Both the position numbers and the translations under genes were made by a program. Below, piece by piece: positions 7,255-9,605 of a stretch of DNA of 9,605 nucleotides. Source of the stretch: Bacteroidota bacterium (lineage in GTDB: Bacteria; Bacteroidota; Rhodothermia; Rhodothermales; UBA10348); contig JAQCDI010000072.1 of NCBI GenBank assembly GCA_027620595.1, forward strand, positions 1 through 9,605. The letters run 5' to 3'. A model generated the notes under the pieces. The model ran no database searches, was not told the origin of the DNA, and saw nothing but the letters and a program-made list of their open reading frames with translations. The first letter of the stretch is position 1, and the number at the start of each line of letters is the position of its first letter.

Positions 7255-8364
7255 TCAGTCCACGGGCTGGATCCGATAGATCCGGTTGCCCTGGTCGTCG
7301 GAGAGGAGCAGGCTGCCGTCGGGCAGGGGCTCCAGATCCACGGGTCGCCCCCAGGATTCCTCTCCTTGCAGCCACCCTTCGATGACCGGCTCGTAGGAGT
7401 GCGCCTGACCGTCAGCGTCCACCGTGACCTGCGTCACCCGGTAGCCAATCTTCTCGCTCCGGTTCCAGGATCCGTGTTCGGCGATCCACAACCGGCGTGA
7501 ACCGTCGGCAGCCGGTTCGCCCACGAACTCCAGCCCAAGCGGCGCCACATGCGGACCCAGGGGCTGCGCGGGCAGGGTGAAACCGGACGGATCGTACCCT
7601 TCCCCGAATTCCGGGTCCGGCACGTCCATACCGTGGATATGGGGGAAACCGAAATCCAGCCCCGCAACCGGGGCGTGGTTGAGTTCACACGGCGGGATGT
7701 CGTCGCCCATGTTGTCCCGACCATTGTCCGTGAACCACATCTCACCCGTGTCGGGATGCCACGTGAATCCGACGGTGTTGCGTACCCCGGAAGCAAAGAT
7801 CTCCCGAGCGCTGCCGTCCGGCTGCATCCGCAGGATGCTGGCATAGGGATCCTCCCGGTCACACACGTTGCAGGGTGCTCCCACGGGCACATAGAGCATT
7901 CCGTCCGGCCCGAACGCCATGTATTTCCACCCGTGGTGCCGATCGGTGGGCAGATCATCCACGATCACAATGGGCTCGGGAGGATCCGACAGACGGTTCA
8001 GGATGTCGTCGTAGCGCAGGATGCGGCTCACCTCTGCCACGTAGAGGGAGCCATGGCGGAAGGCCACCCCATTGGGCATGTTCAGGCCTTCGGCAATCAG
8101 ATACTGCTCCTCTGCCGTCCCGTCCCCGTCCGCATCGCGGAGGGCATGGACCAATCCGGCCTGTCGGGTGCCGACAAACACCACATCGTCCGACGCAAGC
8201 GTCAGCGAACGTGCATTCTGGACGCTGTCCGCCCACACCGAGATTTCCCACCCCTCGGGCAAGCGGAGTTGCTCGAGCCGGGCATCCGACCAGGTCGGCG
8301 CGTCCGGAGCGCACCCGACGCCCAAGGCGCCCATCAAGAGAATAAATAAACCCGATCTACGCAT
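7255..8364 (-). CDS. PQQ-type sugar/sorbosone dehydrogenase lipoprotein
   Basis: The 369-residue protein has a short lipoprotein signal (hydrophobic LFILLMGALGVG, Cys18) and then one beta-propeller domain of the soluble glucose/sorbosone dehydrogenase class. Landmarks are 'LPEGWEISVWAD' at 35-46, 'MPNGVAFRHGSLYVAEV' at 96-112, 'HHGWKYMAFGPDGMLYVPVG' at 143-162, 'APCNVC' (C165, C168), 'SGVRNTVGFTWHPDTGEMWF' at 192-211, 'TDNGRDNMGDDIPP', 'AEHGSWNRS' at 295-303 and 'WGRPVDLEPLPDG'. By analogy to PQQ glucose dehydrogenase, His143 or His144 is the candidate base and Arg195 a PQQ-contacting residue. Relatives oxidise aldoses or sorbosone in the periplasm, but substrate and PQQ use cannot be read from sequence. 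ATG 8364 is preferred over ATG 8373 because GGGAG (8374-8378) lies 9 bases upstream of it and abuts the other. The start overlaps the end of the TM2 gene by 8 bases, implying translational coupling. Confidence 0.9.
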   Translation of the reverse strand: MRRSGLFILLMGALGVGCAPDAPTWSDARLEQLRLPEGWEISVWADSVQNARSLTLASDDVVFVGTRQAGLVHALRDADGDGTAEEQYLIAEGLNMPNGVAFRHGSLYVAEVSRILRYDDILNRLSDPPEPIVIVDDLPTDRHHGWKYMAFGPDGMLYVPVGAPCNVCDREDPYASILRMQPDGSAREIFASGVRNTVGFTWHPDTGEMWFTDNGRDNMGDDIPPCELNHAPVAGLDFGFPHIHGMDVPDPEFGEGYDPSGFTLPAQPLGPHVAPLGLEFVGEPAADGSRRLWIAEHGSWNRSEKIGYRVTQVTVDADGQAHSYEPVIEGWLQGEESWGRPVDLEPLPDGSLLLSDDQGNRIYRIQPVD

Positions 8365-8745
8365 CTTTCTCATCTCCCGAAGGCAACTGATTGGGGAACG
8401 CACCGTGGATGAGCATGCCCACATCGATGGCCTGCTTCTCATTGAACGCCGTGGTAAGCGATCGGTAGTTGAAGATGTCAACGATGGTCCCGATCAGGCA
8501 GAACCCGGCCGTGAACAGATACGCCAGGCCCATACCGACCTGACCGAGGTAGAACCGGTTGACCCCGGCAATGCCGATGAAGGCCAGCAGGGTCGTCAAC
8601 AGCCGCTTGTTTCGTCCTTGCGACGCTGCCGATAGACCCGTGCAAATTGCTCGGCCTGCTCCTCCGTCATTTCGGTCATGATGCGGGCAATGGTCAGTTG
8701 TTCATCGCCCTGCAGTTCGGGCATGTACTTGATGACTTTGGACAT
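8357..8745 (-). pseudogene. TM2 domain membrane protein gene, split by a one-base frameshift
   Basis: Two overlapping reading frames make up one TM2-family gene. The first (8745 to 8596, 49 residues, ATG) gives the soluble N-terminus 'MSKVIKYMPELQGDEQ' to 'FARVYRQRRKDE' and then ends TSGC-stop. The second (open through 8599 to 8357, no ATG; only TTG at 8599) continues 'NKRLLTTLLAFIGIAG', 'VNRFYLGQVGMGLAYLFTAG' and 'FCLIGTIVDIFNYRSL', the two-helix TM2 domain. Joined by a -1 step after GAA (8611-8613) they give a 129-residue protein with the layout I recall for Bacteroidota TM2 proteins, including 'RRKD' four residues before the first helix. One extra A in the AAA at 8610-8612 (minus strand) would restore it. 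TM2 proteins sit in the inner membrane; their function is poorly known. The gene lies between DUF2752 and the PQQ dehydrogenase. An assembly error is as likely as a real mutation. Confidence 0.85.
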
Positions 8746-8771
8746 CGGCAGGAGGAATGAATGGACAGGAA

Positions 8772-9100
8772 TCAGGTACGGGAGAACCCCTGACGGACCA
8801 GTCCCGCTGTGCGGGCCAGCAATACGCCAAGGACAAACGGGGAGAGCCGGTGCGACTCGATGGCCAGCGCCCACTCGCCCCGGAAAAGATAACCCAAGGC
8901 GTGCCCCAGCCCACACCCCGGACACCCAGAAGACCGATTGCCTTGAAAAGGCACAGGTCCAGAAGCGACGGGGCCGAGGGATCTGCCGAGGCCATGAGGA
9001 CAATGCCTGCCAACCAGATGGAGGCTTCGACCCATGGATGGCGCCATCCTGGACGCTTCGCAAAAGGAGTCGTCACAATGGTGTAAAAGGGGGTTCGCAT
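8772..9100 (-). pseudogene. DUF2752 membrane protein gene, split by a one-base frameshift
   Basis: The N-terminal frame (ATG 9100) encodes 'MRTPFYTIVTT', a first hydrophobic helix 'ASIWLAGIVLMASA' and 'LLDLCLFKAIGLLG'. It then drifts into an unrelated tail that does not stop until 8702. The neighbouring frame, open to TGA at 8772-8774, continues exactly where the family requires: 'CPGCGLGHALGYLFRGEWAL', then 'SPFVLGVLLARTAGLV'. Joined by a -1 step at CTG/GGG (8925-8929) this gives C-x9-CPGCG, the spacing of the DUF2752 signature 'C.......P CPGCGLTRA', and a 109-residue protein of normal length. One extra G in the GGG at 8925-8927 (minus strand) would restore it. The protein is a small inner-membrane protein of unknown function. 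It lies 26 bases upstream of the TM2 gene, a pairing I recall as recurrent in Bacteroidota, and would be the first gene of the operon reading toward 7255. Confidence 0.8.
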
Positions 9101-9218
9101 AAAAGATGCCGAGTGCTATCTTGAACCCGGTTGTTCGGTCCTGGACCGCTGGTCGGCCGGACGCCTGATACGGAATTGAACACCGCGGGATTCGCCTGCG
9201 CCACACCTTCAAGTTACC
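9101..9218. other. Divergent promoter region between the DUF2752 operon and fdxA
   Basis: These 118 bases lie between two divergent starts and should hold both promoters. I see no coding potential and no clear -7/-33 or -10/-35 pair. Only weak short inverted repeats occur (for example GAAC...GTTC at about 9123-9136). Neither start has a good Shine-Dalgarno sequence. Confidence 0.4.
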
Positions 9219-9569
9219 ATGCCGTACGTCGTTACCGAAGCCTGCATCAACTGCAAACACACCGACTGTGTAGAAGTCTGCCCGGTAGACTGCTTCTACG
9301 AGGGCCCCAACTTCCTCGTCATCCATCCTGACGAGTGCATTGACTGCAATGCCTGCGTGCCGGTTTGCCCGGTGGAAGCCATCTATGCTGACGACGAACT
9401 GCCCCAGGAACTGGCACACTATGCCGAATGGAACAGCTACCTGGCCAACCAGTGGCAGGCGCTGGGCTACAACATCACCGAGAAGAGCGATCCGTTGCCG
9501 GACGCAGAGACGTGGGCCACGAAGGAAAAGTCCGAGCAGGACATCCTGACCTGGGAATCGGACAGCTAG
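9219..9569 (+). CDS. fdxA: Seven-iron ferredoxin FdxA ([3Fe-4S][4Fe-4S])
   Basis: This cytoplasmic low-potential electron carrier closely resembles Azotobacter ferredoxin I. The 116-residue product begins 'MPYVVTEACINCKHTDCVEV', followed by 'CPVDCFYEGPNFLVIHPDEC'. All expected cysteines are present one position later than in mature FdI: C9, C17 and C50 for the [3Fe-4S] cluster and C21, C40, C43 and C46 for the [4Fe-4S] cluster. C12 and C25 correspond to non-ligand cysteines. The C-terminal 'NITEKSDPLPDAETW' segment is also conserved in this class and separates it from short 2[4Fe-4S] ferredoxins. The partner enzymes cannot be told from this window. ATG 9219 gives the standard N-terminus; there is no clear Shine-Dalgarno. 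The gene is divergent from the DUF2752 operon and the window ends 36 bases after its stop. Confidence 0.96.
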   Translation: MPYVVTEACINCKHTDCVEVCPVDCFYEGPNFLVIHPDECIDCNACVPVCPVEAIYADDELPQELAHYAEWNSYLANQWQALGYNITEKSDPLPDAETWATKEKSEQDILTWESDS

Positions 9570-9605
9570 GTCCGCCCCGACACTGCCCCCCGGAAACACA
9601 CAGGG

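Noticed and set aside
7549..8349. 266-codon plus-strand open frame opposite the PQQ dehydrogenase gene
   Set aside because: It is antisense to a gene with strong family motifs, has no recognisable domain, and long antisense frames are expected in GC-rich DNA.
8597..8613. Programmed -1 ribosomal frameshifting in TM2
   Set aside because: The overlap lacks a canonical slippery heptamer and I see no obvious downstream stem-loop; a simple indel explains it better.
8928..9599. Long minus-strand open frame antisense to fdxA
   Set aside because: Only its end (the C-terminal half of DUF2752) has family sequence; the rest mirrors the codons of the well-supported fdxA gene.
1..9605. Novel defence system, CRISPR array, mobile element or RNA gene
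   Set aside because: No repeat-spacer pattern, transposase, integrase, nuclease/helicase set or tRNA/rRNA-like sequence was seen on either strand.

Overview
The window looks like chromosomal DNA from a GC-rich member of the Bacteroidota, most plausibly Rhodothermia/Rhodothermales or a close relative. The evidence is indirect. Two exported proteins end in type IX secretion (T9SS) type A sorting domains. A TM2 gene of the Bacteroidota type (N-terminal MSKVIKYMPE and VYRQRRKD motifs) sits beside a DUF2752 gene. Most starts lack a Shine-Dalgarno sequence, and codon use is GC-rich. There is no rRNA or marker gene, so placement below phylum is an inference.

Layout from left to right: (1) 77-1249 (+), a secreted seven-repeat FG-GAP beta-propeller. 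(2) 2142-1269 (-), a two-gene methionine sulfoxide repair operon, msrB then msrA, convergent with the propeller gene. (3) A 311-base divergent intergenic region. (4) 2454-4910 (+), a large exported M30-like metalloprotease with an HEFQH site and a T9SS sorting domain. (5) 5323-4973 (-), a small lipoprotein gene. (6) 5374-7245 (+), a second, shorter paralogue of the same protease (HEYAH site, T9SS-like C-terminus). (7) 9100-7255 (-), an apparent three-gene operon of DUF2752 membrane protein, TM2 membrane protein and a PQQ-type sugar/sorbosone dehydrogenase lipoprotein. (8) 9219-9569 (+), a seven-iron ferredoxin, fdxA, divergent from that operon.

Most of the products act outside the cytoplasm: the propeller, two T9SS proteases and two lipoproteins. 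MsrA, MsrB and ferredoxin are cytoplasmic housekeeping or stress functions. The most notable observations are two single-base frameshifts in neighbouring small membrane-protein genes (TM2 and DUF2752), each restored by one extra base in a three-base homopolymer, and the pair of paralogous proteases that differ by an inserted domain of about 200 residues. I see no CRISPR array, mobile element, RNA gene, or recognisable defence or biosynthetic system. Nothing here convincingly amounts to a new system.
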